A stretch of DNA of 64,000 nucleotides, taken from the NCBI RefSeq assembly GCF_041821065.1, contig NZ_JBGUAX010000001.1, positions 124,001-188,000 of the forward strand, read 5' to 3'. Positions 51,395 through 63,390 of this stretch are shown here, in pieces. How positions within the stretch are numbered: the stretch's first letter is position 1; each line of letters starts with the position of its first letter. The notes beneath the pieces are model-generated. The model ran no database searches and had not been told where the DNA came from. It was given only the letters and a program-made list of their open reading frames with translations. The stretch comes from Egicoccus sp. AB-alg2 (GTDB taxonomy: Bacteria > Actinomycetota > Nitriliruptoria > Nitriliruptorales > Nitriliruptoraceae). Position numbers and translations under genes: made by a program.

Positions 51395-52036
51395 TCAGTC
51401 GCCGTACGCGACCTGACAGAAGCCGTGGTTGCAGTAGCCACCCGGGTTCTTGGCCAGGTACTGCTGGTGCTCCGGCTCGGCGTGGTACCAGTCTCCCAGG
51501 GGCGCGATCTCGGTCGTGATCTCGCCGTAGCCGTTCTCCGCCAACTTCGCGGCGTAGCGCGCACGTGAGGCCTCGGCCACCTTCCGTTGCTCGTCGGAGG
51601 TGACGTAGATCGCCGAGCGGTACTGCGTCCCGACGTCGTTGCCCTGCCGCATCCCCTGGGTTGGATCGTGGTTCTCCCAGAACGGGCCGAGCAGACCGTC
51701 GAAGTCGATCACGGTCGGGTCGTACACCACGACCACGACCTCCGCGTGCCCGGTCCGGCCGGAGCAGACCTCACGGTAGGTCGGGTGCGGCGTGTGACCG
51801 CCGGCATAGGCGGCCGCGGTGGTGTAGACGCCGGGCAACTGCCAGAAGATCCGCTCGGCGCCCCAGAAGCAGCCCATCCCGAAGACCGCTACCTCGTGCC
51901 CCTCGGGCCAGGGCGGCGTGATGGCCCGCCCGTGCACGTGATGGGCGTCGGGGATCGGGAACGGAGAGGTGTCACGCCCGGGCAGGGCGTCTTCGGGACG
52001 GACCATCTCGATCTTGGTGCGGTCGCCGAACCACAT
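51395..52036 (-). CDS. msrA: Peptide-methionine (S)-S-oxide reductase MsrA
   Basis: Repairs methionine-S-sulfoxide in proteins, 213 aa. Catalytic '[15 protein letters not shown]' with Cys in GCFWG, '[20 protein letters not shown]', '[12 protein letters not shown]', '[13 protein letters not shown]' and a C-terminal 'GGYCNHGFC' holding the resolving cysteines. ATG at 52036 with AAGGA upstream; the frame continues upstream without support. The N-terminal 40 residues contain a short extension with 'ALPGRD' typical of the actinobacterial type. Confidence 0.96.
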   Translation of the reverse strand: MWFGDRTKIEMVRPEDALPGRDTSPFPIPDAHHVHGRAITPPWPEGHEVAVFGMGCFWGAERIFWQLPGVYTTAAAYAGGHTPHPTYREVCSGRTGHAEVVVVVYDPTVIDFDGLLGPFWENHDPTQGMRQGNDVGTQYRSAIYVTSDEQRKVAEASRARYAAKLAENGYGEITTEIAPLGDWYHAEPEHQQYLAKNPGGYCNHGFCQVAYGD

Positions 52037-52147
52037 GACAGCAGGTCCTTCGTCGAAGGCCTCGTCGACGCGAGGCGGGGTGGGCGTCAACGCATGGGTA
52101 CCGCGTCCGTGTTCCCACCGCACGTCGTCGGCCGGCGGCCGGCGGCC

Positions 52148-53833
52148 TCAGCCCTCGTGACGGTCACGGCGCACCGTGGCCCGCCGGCCCTTCACGGTCG
52201 TGTCGCGCAACGCGGCGACGACCTGGTCCACCTGTCCGGCGGGTACCTCGACGAGCGAGAAGTTCTGGGTGATCTGGATCGCGCCGATGTCCCGGCCGCG
52301 CACGCCGGCCTCGTTCGCGATCGCACCGACCAGGTCCTTGGGGCGGATGCCCGCGCCGCGACCGAGCCCGATGAAGACGCGTGCCGTGTCGCCGCCGGCC
52401 TGGCCGCGGGGCGGGCGACGGCCACCGGTCCGACCGGCCCGGCCGCCGCGGTCACGGTCGTCAGGGGCCAGCGACATCTGCGGCAGCTCCTCTTCCTCCT
52501 CGACGTCCCCGCCGATGGCGTCGTGGGCGAGCTTGACCGCCGCCAGGGCGACCTCGACGAGGTCGAACTCGTCGGACAGCGTGTCCACCACCACCCGGAA
52601 CTGCTCGAGGTCGTCGCCCAACAGTTCCTCGCGCAGCGCGGCGCGGGTCAGCTCGAAGCGACGGGCCCGCAGGTCGGCGACGGTCGGGATCCGCGCCACC
52701 TCCATCTTCTGGCCGGTGTGACGCTCGATCGCCTTGAGCAGCCGATGCTGGCGCGGCTCGACCAGCGTGATGGCCACGCCCTCGCGCCCGGCGCGCCCGA
52801 CCCGGCCGATGCGGTGGGTGTAGGCCTCCGGGGCGGAGGGCACGTCGTAGTTGACGACGTGGGTGAGGTGCTCGATGTCCAGGCCGCGGGCGGCCACGTC
52901 CGTGGCGACGAGCAGGTCGGCGGTCTCGTTGCGCAGCCGGTCCATGACGCGGTCGCGCTGCTCCTGGCTCATGCCGCCGTGCAACGCCTCGGCGCGGTAG
53001 CCGCGCCCGTTCATGGTCTCGGTGAGCTCGTCGACCTCGTTGCGGGTGCCGCAGAAGACGATGGTGGAGCCGGGTGCCTCGACGTCGAGGATGCGCCCGA
53101 GGGCGGCCGGCTTGTGCGGCCGTGCGACGACGTAGGCGGTCTGGCGGATGCGCGGACCCTCGGCGCTGCCGGGGACCGCGGCCTCGCGGCCGATGCTGAT
53201 CCGCACCGGGTCGGTCAGGTGCGCGCGGGCCAGCTTCTCGATGTGTCGGGGCATCGTGGCGGAGAACAGCACCGTCTGGCGGGTGGCCGGTGCCTCCTCC
53301 AGGATCGCCTCCAGGTCCTCCTGGAAGCCCATGTCGAGCATCTCGTCGGCCTCGTCGAGCACGACCACCTCGACGTCGTCCAGGACGAGGGTGCCGCGCC
53401 CGAGGTGGTCGAGCGCCCGGCCCGGCGTGGCGACCACCACGTCGACGCCCCGCCCGAGTTCCTTGAGCTGGCGCCCGATCGGCTGGCCGCCGTAGATGGG
53501 CAGCACGCGCGCGCCCAGGGTCCGGCCGTAGCGGTGGATCGCCTGCGAGACCTGCATCGCCAGCTCGCGGGTCGGCACCAGGACCAGCGCCGACGGCTGC
53601 CGGCCGCGGTCCCCGGGCGCGAGCCGCTGCAGCAACGGCAGCGCGAAGGCCGCCGTCTTGCCGGTCCCGGTCGCGGCCTGGCCCAGCACGTCCCGGCCCT
53701 CGACCAGGTGCGGGATGGCCTCGCACTGGATCGGCGTCGGCTCCTCGTAGCCGAGGCTGGCCAGCTCGGCCAGCAGCTCCTGGCGCAGGGGCAGCTCGTC
53801 GAAGCTCGGCGTCGTCGTCTCGTCGACGGACAT
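52148..53833 (-). CDS. DEAD-box RNA helicase (DeaD/CsdA type)
   Basis: ATP-dependent RNA helicase, 561 aa. Q-motif 'SLGYEEPTPIQCEAIPHLVE', I 'AATGTGKTAAFALPLL', II 'VVLDEADEMLDMGF', III 'LFSATMP', VI 'THRIGRVGRAGREG'. After residue 380 comes an acidic/Arg-Gly linker (GGRAGRTGGRRPPRGQ) and a C-terminal DbpA-type RNA-binding domain 'RVFIGLGRGAGIRPKDLVGA', as in DeaD. ATG at 53833. Probably acts in ribosome assembly or mRNA decay. Confidence 0.93.
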   Translation of the reverse strand: MSVDETTTPSFDELPLRQELLAELASLGYEEPTPIQCEAIPHLVEGRDVLGQAATGTGKTAAFALPLLQRLAPGDRGRQPSALVLVPTRELAMQVSQAIHRYGRTLGARVLPIYGGQPIGRQLKELGRGVDVVVATPGRALDHLGRGTLVLDDVEVVVLDEADEMLDMGFQEDLEAILEEAPATRQTVLFSATMPRHIEKLARAHLTDPVRISIGREAAVPGSAEGPRIRQTAYVVARPHKPAALGRILDVEAPGSTIVFCGTRNEVDELTETMNGRGYRAEALHGGMSQEQRDRVMDRLRNETADLLVATDVAARGLDIEHLTHVVNYDVPSAPEAYTHRIGRVGRAGREGVAITLVEPRQHRLLKAIERHTGQKMEVARIPTVADLRARRFELTRAALREELLGDDLEQFRVVVDTLSDEFDLVEVALAAVKLAHDAIGGDVEEEEELPQMSLAPDDRDRGGRAGRTGGRRPPRGQAGGDTARVFIGLGRGAGIRPKDLVGAIANEAGVRGRDIGAIQITQNFSLVEVPAGQVDQVVAALRDTTVKGRRATVRRDRHEG

Positions 53834-53867
53834 GGACTTCAGGCCTTCGTGTGTCGTCGGACGGGCG

Positions 53868-53897
53868 ACGGGGGCCCCGACGTGCCGGGACCCCCGT
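53868..53897 (-). terminator. Terminator hairpin downstream of acnA
   Basis: ACGGGGG (53868-53874) pairs with CCCCCGT (53891-53897), then CCCG with CGGG inside one mismatch, with loop ACGTGC. Seventeen bases past the aconitase stop and 34 bases upstream of the helicase gene start. Confidence 0.55.
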
Positions 53898-53913
53898 GGA
53901 TGGTGACGTGCGG

Positions 53914-56727
<2,814 letters not shown>

Positions 56728-57065
56728 ATGGGCTCCTCGTGGTTGGTCGCTCCGAGGCGGGAGCGCGGTCTGGGGTGGCGGGCGAGCCGCACGCCGGGTC
56801 CGGGCTGCAGCGTGCTCGCGGAAGGGGCACCGGCCCCCGCCGAAACGCCGTCGCGCCGGGGAGGCGGGCCCTGGCGCGACCATACCCGAGTGCGTCAGCC
56901 GCCCGGTCGTACGGACGGGTGCGCGAGCGGTCCGGCGACCGCCGCGCGCAGCCGCGCCCGTACCGGAAGGTCGAGCCCGGTGCGCGAGCCCCTCCGGGCG
57001 CGTCACCGTGGGGTCGTTCGCTCGTTGGGGCCTGCGACGACGCGCCCTGCCAGCGAGGCATCCCG
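56728..57065. other. 338-bp divergent intergenic region (acnA / M15 gene)
   Basis: Two genes start outward from here. The acnA-facing promoter proposal is TATGGT at 56879-56884. No coding or RNA gene is supported; the frames open across it are GC-driven and carry no start signals. Confidence 0.5.
56879..56884 (-). promoter_or_regulatory. Possible -10 of acnA
   Basis: TATGGT on the minus strand, about 150 bases before the acnA GTG. No convincing -35; long leader. Confidence 0.3.
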
Positions 57066-58439
57066 ATGCTCCGTCCGTTCGCGTACCAGCCGCCGCACCG
57101 GGTCCGGGCGGCGGTCCTCGGTGTGGTCGCGCTCTCGCTGACCACCTGCGCCGCGGACACCGGCCCGCCGGTGACGGGGGCGGCAGCGACGGCTGCCGCG
57201 GCGGCCGGTGCCGTGACCTCGGGTGTCGCGTCGGCGGATGCCGCGGCGTCCTCGCCGGCAGACGCTTCGGTGGCCGCACCCGTACCGGCGGGCACGCCGG
57301 CGTCCATCCCGTCACTCGAGCGGCCGGCCGACGTGCGGGTGGTGCCGGAGGCTGGTCCGGCCGACGTCACGGACGTGCAGCCTCCCGCGCCCGAGACGCC
57401 TCCGGCTCCAGACCTCCCGGCGCAGGTGCCGCTCGTCGAGCCGACCGTCGTCCTCCGGGCGCCGGCGGGCACGGCGCTGGCGGACGACGCGCTGGACGTG
57501 GTCGGCGCCGCCGAGGCCGTGGGCACGGCCGTCACCAGCCTCGACGTCCAGGCGACCGGCCCGACCGGCGAGGAGGACGAACTGCACGCGCTGAGGGTCG
57601 ACGTCGAGGCGTTCCGGCCCTTCACCCCGGACGTGACCGCCCACAGCGTCGGGGTCTGGGAGCGCCTGCTCGACGGCGACGTGGTCGTGCGGCACGACGT
57701 CGCCCAGCGCCTGGAGCTGGAGCTCGGCGGCACGGTCACGCTGCGGACGCCTCACGGCACGGTGCCCGCCCGGGTCGGCGCCCTCGCCGCCAACGGTGCG
57801 CCGCCGCTGGCCGACCTGCTGGTCTCGCCGGAGCTGGGCGAACTGCTCGGCGCCGACGCGGCCGACACGCTGATCGTCGGCGGCGGCGACGAGGACGTGC
57901 AGGCCCTGGCCGACCGGCTCGCGGACCAGCTCGGCGCGGAGGCCGAGCTGGTGCGACCGCCGGCGCCGCGGCAGGCCCCGGTCAAACGCAGCGGCAGCGT
58001 GACGCTGGAACCGTTCGCCTACACCTCGCGCGGCGACGGCACGATCGCCATCGACCCCGACTGGGTGGCGCGCAACATCGTGCCCGTGGAGATCCCCGGC
58101 ATGGGCACCACCCGCTGTCACCGGGTCATGGTCCCGCAGCTGCAGGCGGCGCTGCGCGAGGTGGCCGAGGCGGGCTTGTACGGCCACTTCGATCCGGGCC
58201 AGTTCGCCGGCTGCTTCGTGCCGCGCCACATCCTGTGGAACCCCCAACGCGGGCTGTCGATGCACGCCTGGGGCCTGGCGATCGACTTCAACGCCCGCGA
58301 CAACGCCTACGGGGCCACGCCGCAGATGGACCTGCGGATCGTGGAGATCTTCGAGAAGTGGGGCTTCGCCTGGGGCGGCTGGTGGAGCACCCCCGACGGC
58401 ATGCACTTCGAGCTCGAGCGGATCATCGAGGTCGGCTGA
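57066..58439 (+). CDS. Secreted M15-type peptidase (VanY/D-Ala-D-Ala carboxypeptidase-like)
   Basis: Predicted extracytoplasmic zinc peptidase on peptidoglycan, 457 aa. Signal peptide to '[12 protein letters not shown]', a lipobox-like LTTC with Thr at -1, so lipidation is possible but not sure. A low-complexity Ala/Pro/Val linker (about residues 30-150) leads to a middle domain and a C-terminal M15 domain with zinc ligands '[12 protein letters not shown]' (His, Asp) and '[10 protein letters not shown]' (His). ATG at 57066. Diverges from acnA. The long linker suggests it reaches across the cell wall. Confidence 0.85.
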   Translation: MLRPFAYQPPHRVRAAVLGVVALSLTTCAADTGPPVTGAAATAAAAAGAVTSGVASADAAASSPADASVAAPVPAGTPASIPSLERPADVRVVPEAGPADVTDVQPPAPETPPAPDLPAQVPLVEPTVVLRAPAGTALADDALDVVGAAEAVGTAVTSLDVQATGPTGEEDELHALRVDVEAFRPFTPDVTAHSVGVWERLLDGDVVVRHDVAQRLELELGGTVTLRTPHGTVPARVGALAANGAPPLADLLVSPELGELLGADAADTLIVGGGDEDVQALADRLADQLGAEAELVRPPAPRQAPVKRSGSVTLEPFAYTSRGDGTIAIDPDWVARNIVPVEIPGMGTTRCHRVMVPQLQAALREVAEAGLYGHFDPGQFAGCFVPRHILWNPQRGLSMHAWGLAIDFNARDNAYGATPQMDLRIVEIFEKWGFAWGGWWSTPDGMHFELERIIEVG

Positions 58440-58500
58440 CGATCGGTAGCCCCCGCCCGTCCCGACGGTCCTGGACTGCAGACGGCGGGCCGGTGCCCGG

Positions 58501-58547
58501 ATGGGTGCATCCGGACCTGCGGTCGGTGCGCGCCAGGATGCACGCAT
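58501..58547 (+). terminator. Imperfect inverted repeat after the M15 gene
   Basis: ATGGGTGCATCC (58501-58512) and GGATGCACGCAT (58536-58547) pair at 11 of 12 positions across a 23-base loop. About 60 bases past the stop; possible terminator. Confidence 0.35.
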
Positions 58548-58665
58548 CGAGGCCGCGGGCGCCCGAGGACGGCCGGCCGCACGTCCGTCCGCGGGGGCTG
58601 AGCGGCCACGGGCGCCACTAGGCTGGCGGCACGACCGCTTCCCGCCCGGCACGCTCGGAGTCGTC

Positions 58666-59271
58666 ATGCCGACCCTCGCCCTGGTCCGCCACGGCCAGTC
58701 GCTCTGGAACCTGGAGAACCGCTTCACCGGCTGGGTGGACGTGCCCCTCACCGAGCTCGGCCGGGCCGAGGCGCGCAAGGCCGGCGAGCGCCTGCGCGGC
58801 ACCGCCTTCGACGTGGCCTACACCTCGCGCCTGACGCGGGCGGAGGAGACCCTGACCCTGATCCAGGAGACGGCCGGGCTGCAGCTACCCGTGATCCGGG
58901 ACGAGGCCCTGAACGAGCGCCACTACGGCGACCTGCAGGGCCTGAACAAGGCCGACACGGCCGCGAAGTACGGCGACGAGCAGGTGCACATCTGGCGCCG
59001 CTCGTTCGCGACCCCGCCACCCAACGGCGAGGCACTGAAGGACACCGCCGCCCGCACCCTGCCGTTCTTCGAGCGCGCCATCCTGGGCGACATCCGCCAG
59101 GGCAAGGACGTGCTGGTGGTCGCGCACGGCAACTCCAACCGCGCCATCGTGATGCAGTTGGAGGACGTGCCGGAGGACGAGATCCCGGGCGTGGAGCTGG
59201 CCACCGGCGTGCCGCTGGTCTACGAACTGTCCGAGGACGGCGCCATGCTGGGCAAGACGATCCTCGAGTGA
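58666..59271 (+). CDS. gpmA: 2,3-bisphosphoglycerate-dependent phosphoglycerate mutase
   Basis: Glycolytic histidine-phosphatase-fold enzyme, 201 aa. Catalytic 'LALVRHGQSLWNLENRFTGW' with phosphohistidine, 'DEALNERHYGDLQGLNKADT' with the second acid, and 'VLVVAHGNSNRAIVM' with the second His. Slightly short for the family (about 230-250) since the middle loop is reduced. ATG at 58666 with GGAG 5 bases upstream; the frame continues upstream without support. Confidence 0.92.
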   Translation: MPTLALVRHGQSLWNLENRFTGWVDVPLTELGRAEARKAGERLRGTAFDVAYTSRLTRAEETLTLIQETAGLQLPVIRDEALNERHYGDLQGLNKADTAAKYGDEQVHIWRRSFATPPPNGEALKDTAARTLPFFERAILGDIRQGKDVLVVAHGNSNRAIVMQLEDVPEDEIPGVELATGVPLVYELSEDGAMLGKTILE

Positions 59272-59359
59272 CCCGGCGGGCCATCGGGCCGTCGCCGTGC
59301 AGCGCGCCGGTGGCCGCTCGGTAGCCTCGACCAGAACCCCGGCCAGGAGACCTGCCACC

Positions 59360-60157
59360 GTGCTGGAGCCCGTGCGACCCGGCGAGGGATGGGGCGTCCT
59401 CCACCTCTTCCTCCGCATCGACCACGCCGCCGTGCCGACGTTGCCGCCCGGTGCCGCCAAGGACTTCGCGGGCGTGCTCGAACGATGGGCCGAGCGGACC
59501 CAGCTGCACGTGTTCAGCGCGCTCGGGCACAAGGCCGACGTGATGCTGATGGCGGTCGACGCCGACCTGTCGCTGCTCCGCGCCCTGCAGACCGACGTGC
59601 AGGCGTCGCAGGCCGCGCCGGCTGTGAAGCTGACGTGGTCGTACCTGTCGCTGACCGAGGGCAGCGAGTACACCCAGACCCCCGAGGAGTACCGCGAGTA
59701 CCTCGCCGGCGAGGGCGTCGAGGGTGACGACCTGCAGCGCCGGGTCGACCAGTTCGCCGAGCGGATGGCGAAGTACACCGACGACAAGCTCCACCCGCGC
59801 ATGCCCGCGTGGGAGCTGGCCTGCTTCTACCCGATGTCGCACCGCCGTTGGGGCGAGGACAACTGGTACTCGCTGGACTTCCCCGAACGCCGCCGGCTCA
59901 TGCACGACCACGGCCGGTCCGGGCGCGCCTACACCGGCCGGGTGCTGCAGCTGGTGTCGGGCAGCACGGGGCTGGACGAGTGGGAATGGGGCGTGACCCT
60001 GTTCGCGCACGACCTCGCCGACATCAAGGACATCGTCTACACGATGCGCTACGACGAGGCGTCGGCGCGGTACGCGGAGTTCGGGGACTTCGTCATCGGT
60101 ATCCGCCGCTCCCCCGCCGACCTCGTCGCCGAGGTGGGGCTCGAGCGCACGACGTGA
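59360..60157 (+). CDS. hemQ: Coproheme decarboxylase HemQ
   Basis: Chlorite-dismutase-fold enzyme for the last step of coproporphyrin-dependent heme synthesis in Gram-positives, 265 aa. Landmarks: 'GWGVLHLFLRIDH', 'ACFYPMSHRRWGEDNWYSLD' (YPMS and NWY with the reactive Tyr), 'RRRLMHDHGRSGRAYTGRVL' with the heme-ligand His, and 'WEWGVTLFAHDLADIKDIVY'. GTG at 59360 with AGGAGA upstream. Stop overlaps the next gene as GTGA. Confidence 0.93.
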   Translation: MLEPVRPGEGWGVLHLFLRIDHAAVPTLPPGAAKDFAGVLERWAERTQLHVFSALGHKADVMLMAVDADLSLLRALQTDVQASQAAPAVKLTWSYLSLTEGSEYTQTPEEYREYLAGEGVEGDDLQRRVDQFAERMAKYTDDKLHPRMPAWELACFYPMSHRRWGEDNWYSLDFPERRRLMHDHGRSGRAYTGRVLQLVSGSTGLDEWEWGVTLFAHDLADIKDIVYTMRYDEASARYAEFGDFVIGIRRSPADLVAEVGLERTT

Positions 60158-61590
60158 GCGCCGCCGGCGTGGCCGCCGGGGTCCCGCCCGCCGCGCTCGA
60201 CCCGGCGCCGTTGCTCGCGCGTGGCGTGACGTTGATGCGCGAGCTCGGCCTGGGCGAGGGCGACCGCGTGGGCGTGCTGCTCGGCAACGACTCCCCCACG
60301 TTCGGGATCCTCGCCGCGGCCTGCCTCGAGGGGGTCGTGGCCGTGCCGCTCCCGCCCGACCTGGCAGCCGGCGAGGTCGCGGAGGTCCTGGACGACGCCG
60401 AACCGACCTGCGTGCTGACCTCCCCGGCGTGGGCGGCCGCACTGTCGGGCCGGCACGAGCGCGTCGAGGTGGTCGACGCGGCCCGTTTCGACGCCCTCGC
60501 CGGCACCGATCCGAGTTCGCCGTGGCCGCGCACGCGCCCGATGGCGTACACCTCGGGCACGACCGGCCGGCGCAAGGGTGTCCACGTCGGCGTGCACGAC
60601 CCCGTCTGGGGCCGCGAGGTGATCGAGGACGAGCACGTCGCCTTCGACCGCCGGCACGGTGACGTGCACCTCGTGGTCTCACCGCTGTACCACTCCGGGC
60701 CGTTCCGGTTCGCGCTGGTCACGGCGCTGCTCGGTGGCCGCGTGGCGGTGCTGCCACGCTTCGACGCGCGGGCCTGGTCGGCCGCGATGCGTGCGGTCCG
60801 GCCCACCTCGCTGTTCTGCGTCCCCACGCACCTGCACCGGTTGCTCGCCGATAGCGACGACCCGCGCGAGGACCTCGCGTCCCTGCGGCTGCTGGCGCAC
60901 GCCGGCGCCCCCTGCCCCGTGCCGCTCAAGGAGCGCGTCCTGGACGCGGCGCCCGCCGGGTCCGTGTGGGAGTTCTACGGCTCGACCGAGGGCCAGTTCA
61001 CGACCTGTCCGCCGGACGTGTGGCAGGCCACACCCGGCACGGTCGGCCGCGCCCGCCCCGGACGGCACCTGACGGTCCGCGGCGCCGACGGTGGTCGGCT
61101 GCCCGCCGGGCAGGTCGGCACCGTCTGGGCCGAGGTGCCCGACCACGCGCGCTTCGCCTACTGGCGTGACCCCGCGCGGACCGCGGCGGCCTGGGACGGC
61201 GACGCCTTCACCGTCGGCGACCTCGGCCACCTCGACCCGCACGGCCGGCTGTTCCTCGCCGGGCGGCCCGGCGACCTGGTCATCACCGGGGGCGTCAACG
61301 TGTACCCGGCCGAGGTCGAGCGGCACCTGCTCGGCCTGCCCGGCGTCGCCGAGGCGGCCGTGTTCGGCCTCCCCGACGACGACTGGGGCGAGCGGCTGGT
61401 CGCTGTCGTGGTCCCCTGGCCGGGCGCCGACCTCGACGGCGAGGCGCTGCGCGGCGCGCTCGCCGACCGGCTGTCACGGGCCAAGGCGCCCAAGGACGTC
61501 CTGGTCGTGGACGAGTTGCCCCGCACCGCGACCGGCAAGATCCTGCGCGCCGGCACCGCATTGGCGGACCTGTGGGAGCACCGCACGTGA
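60154..61590 (+). CDS. AMP-dependent acyl-CoA synthetase/ligase
   Basis: Adenylate-forming enzyme, 478 aa. A3 'MAYTSGTTGRRKGV', A5 'WEFYGSTEGQFTTC', A8 'GRLFLAGRPGDLVITGGVNV' and A10 'ELPRTATGKILRA' with the catalytic Lys. The N-terminal domain is short by about 40 residues compared with common acyl-CoA synthetases. Substrate unknown. GTG at 60154 overlaps the hemQ stop, and the stop overlaps the NUDIX gene, so the three are coupled. No heme role is evident. Confidence 0.9.
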   Translation: MSAAGVAAGVPPAALDPAPLLARGVTLMRELGLGEGDRVGVLLGNDSPTFGILAAACLEGVVAVPLPPDLAAGEVAEVLDDAEPTCVLTSPAWAAALSGRHERVEVVDAARFDALAGTDPSSPWPRTRPMAYTSGTTGRRKGVHVGVHDPVWGREVIEDEHVAFDRRHGDVHLVVSPLYHSGPFRFALVTALLGGRVAVLPRFDARAWSAAMRAVRPTSLFCVPTHLHRLLADSDDPREDLASLRLLAHAGAPCPVPLKERVLDAAPAGSVWEFYGSTEGQFTTCPPDVWQATPGTVGRARPGRHLTVRGADGGRLPAGQVGTVWAEVPDHARFAYWRDPARTAAAWDGDAFTVGDLGHLDPHGRLFLAGRPGDLVITGGVNVYPAEVERHLLGLPGVAEAAVFGLPDDDWGERLVAVVVPWPGADLDGEALRGALADRLSRAKAPKDVLVVDELPRTATGKILRAGTALADLWEHRT

Positions 61591-62153
61591 CCGGCCGACC
61601 CCCGGGCGACCACCACCTCGCGGAGTTGCGCCGCCACCTCGCCACGCACCGTCCCCGCGACGTGCGCGAGGAACGGTCGCTGCGCCGGACGCTCGCGCTA
61701 CTGGACTGGCTGGCCGACCCGCTGTCGGAGACGGCCGACTCCACGCACGTCACCGGCTCGGCGATCGTTCTTGACGCTGGTGGCCGGGTACTGCTCCACC
61801 GCCACAAGCGGCTGGGGATCTGGCTGCAGCCGGGCGGGCACGTGGACCCCGGCGAGTCGGTGGCGCAGGCCGCCGTCCGCGAGACCCGCGAGGAGACCGG
61901 CCTGGCGGCGCGGCATCCGGACGGCGGCCCGCTGGTCGCGCACGTCGACGTGCACCAGGGCCCGCGTGGGCACGTCCACCTCGACGTCCGCTACCTGCTG
62001 CACGCCGACGGCGACGCCGTGCTGGAACCCGAACCCGGCGAGTCGCCGCACGTCGGCTGGTTCGACCTCGACGCGGTGCGCCACGTCGGCGACGCGTCGC
62101 TGGTCTCCGCCGCGGAGGCGGCGCTGGGGATCACGATCGGCGCCGTCCGCTGA
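61587..62153 (+). CDS. NUDIX hydrolase
   Basis: Pyrophosphohydrolase of nucleoside-diphosphate-X compounds, 188 aa. Complete NUDIX box 'GGHVDPGESVAQAAVRETRE', continuing ETGL, within a fold that starts after an N-terminal helical region of about 40 residues. GTG at 61587 overlaps the CoA-ligase stop (GTGA); an in-frame GTG at 61572 is another option. Third gene of the hemQ set. Confidence 0.9.
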   Translation: MTGRPPGDHHLAELRRHLATHRPRDVREERSLRRTLALLDWLADPLSETADSTHVTGSAIVLDAGGRVLLHRHKRLGIWLQPGGHVDPGESVAQAAVRETREETGLAARHPDGGPLVAHVDVHQGPRGHVHLDVRYLLHADGDAVLEPEPGESPHVGWFDLDAVRHVGDASLVSAAEAALGITIGAVR

Positions 62154-62160
62154 AGCCGCG

Positions 62161-62516
62161 TCAGGACGGCGGCAGCTCGATCGCCACCGGCGCCGACAGC
62201 CCGGCCGCGTCAGCCGAGCCCGGTTCGTGCGGAAAGCCGCGGACCTCGCGCCGGAAGGCGTGCAGCGTCAGCCGGCCGGCCTTCGCATCCAGGTCGCCGA
62301 GGAGCGGGTCAGCTCGGGCGCCGGGCCGAAGTCACCGGCGTGGATGCCGAAGACCTCCCCGTCCGACGCGAACGCGTAGCCGGCGACGTCGTACTGCCCC
62401 CGCAGCGTCACGACCAGCTCGTCCGCCTCGTGGCGCCAACCACCCTGGTCACCGTCCCACACGGCGGCCGGGTGGGGTCGCGGTCCGCGCCGCCCGTCCT
62501 CCTCGACCGTCAGCAT
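62161..62516 (-). pseudogene. Frameshifted hypothetical gene downstream of nucS
   Basis: Two adjacent frames look like one gene cut by a one-base change. Frame A (ATG 62516) encodes 'MLTVEEDGRRGPRPHPAAVW' and onward to 'IHAGDF' (about 62330). Frame B continues 'ARADPLLGDLDAKAGRLTLH' then 'AFRREVRGFP' to the TGA at 62161. Restoring one base in the C/G-rich stretch near 62325-62332 joins them. It may be a real frameshift or a sequence error. Family not recognised. Confidence 0.5.
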
Positions 62517-62556
62517 CGGCGTGCCGCGGACCTCGACCTCGTTCCGGAAGTGGCGA

Positions 62557-63216
62557 TCAGAACAGGCGGAGGTGGACCTCTTCCTCGCCGCGCAGGCGGG
62601 CGAGGTCGACCTCGACGCACGCGATGCCGCGGGACTCGGCCAGCACGCGCGCCTGCGGCTTGATGACCGTCGCCGCGAACACCCCGCGCACGGGCGTGAG
62701 CAGCGGGTCGCGCTGCATCCGCTCCAGGTAGCGGGTCAGCTGCTCGACCCCGTCGATCTCGCCGATTCGCTTGATCTCAACGGCGACCGCGCCGCCGTCG
62801 GCGTCCCGGCACAGCAGGTCGACCGGTCCGAGGTCGGTGCGGAACTCGCGCTGGACGCAGACCAGGTCCGGCTCGAGGTGGGACGGGTGGGCCGCCAGCA
62901 GTTCCTGCAGCTCGCGCTCGACGCCGTCCAGGGTGAGCCCGCGTTCCATGTCGAGCTCGTAGCTGACGTCCTCGAGGACGTGCTCCAGCTCGATCGTCAG
63001 CCGCTCGCCCTTCGGGTTGGTGACCACCCACCGGCCGGCTTCCTCGCGGAGGGTGTTGGGCGCGTTCATCCAGTTCAGCGGCTTGTAGGCCCCCACGTCG
63101 GCGTGCAGGGCGACGCAGCCGTCCGCCTTGACCATGATGAGCCGGACAGCGCTGGTGAGGGTCGACGACAGCCGACCCTCGTAGGTCGCGGAGCACCGCG
63201 CGACGAGCAGGCGCAT
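62557..63216 (-). CDS. nucS: Endonuclease NucS (EndoMS)
   Basis: Actinobacterial and archaeal mismatch endonuclease, 219 aa, functioning in MutS-free mismatch repair. N-terminal DNA-binding domain starts 'MRLLVARCSATYEGRLSS'; the nuclease domain has 'LGPVDLLCRDADGGAVAVEI' followed by KRIG (PD-(D/E)XK) and 'LTRYLERMQRD'. The C-terminus ends EEEVHLRLF, matching the beta-clamp-binding tail. ATG at 63216. Confidence 0.95.
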   Translation of the reverse strand: MRLLVARCSATYEGRLSSTLTSAVRLIMVKADGCVALHADVGAYKPLNWMNAPNTLREEAGRWVVTNPKGERLTIELEHVLEDVSYELDMERGLTLDGVERELQELLAAHPSHLEPDLVCVQREFRTDLGPVDLLCRDADGGAVAVEIKRIGEIDGVEQLTRYLERMQRDPLLTPVRGVFAATVIKPQARVLAESRGIACVEVDLARLRGEEEVHLRLF

Positions 63217-63300
63217 GGCGCGGGACCGTACCGCCGGCCCGGACGGCCACCAACCCGTCGCGCACGCGGCCGCCCCGGGGGCCCACGACCGCCGGTGGGC

Positions 63301-63306
63301 TACGCT
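63301..63306 (+). promoter_or_regulatory. Possible -10 of ychF
   Basis: TACGCT, about 85 bases before the ychF GTG; no clear -35. Sits between the divergent nucS and ychF starts. Confidence 0.3.
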
Positions 63307-63390
63307 CGTGGACCGGGTCCCGGCCGCGCGGCGCGCGCCGGCCGTGCGGTACCCGCCACTCCCCGTTCCACGTTCCCGGAAGGTCCCGCC

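Noticed and set aside
51215-51568. Small plus-strand ORF starting in the candidate sRNA
   Set aside because: Its second half is antisense to msrA and its first half lies within the hairpins; no ribosome site. A short leader peptide cannot be excluded.
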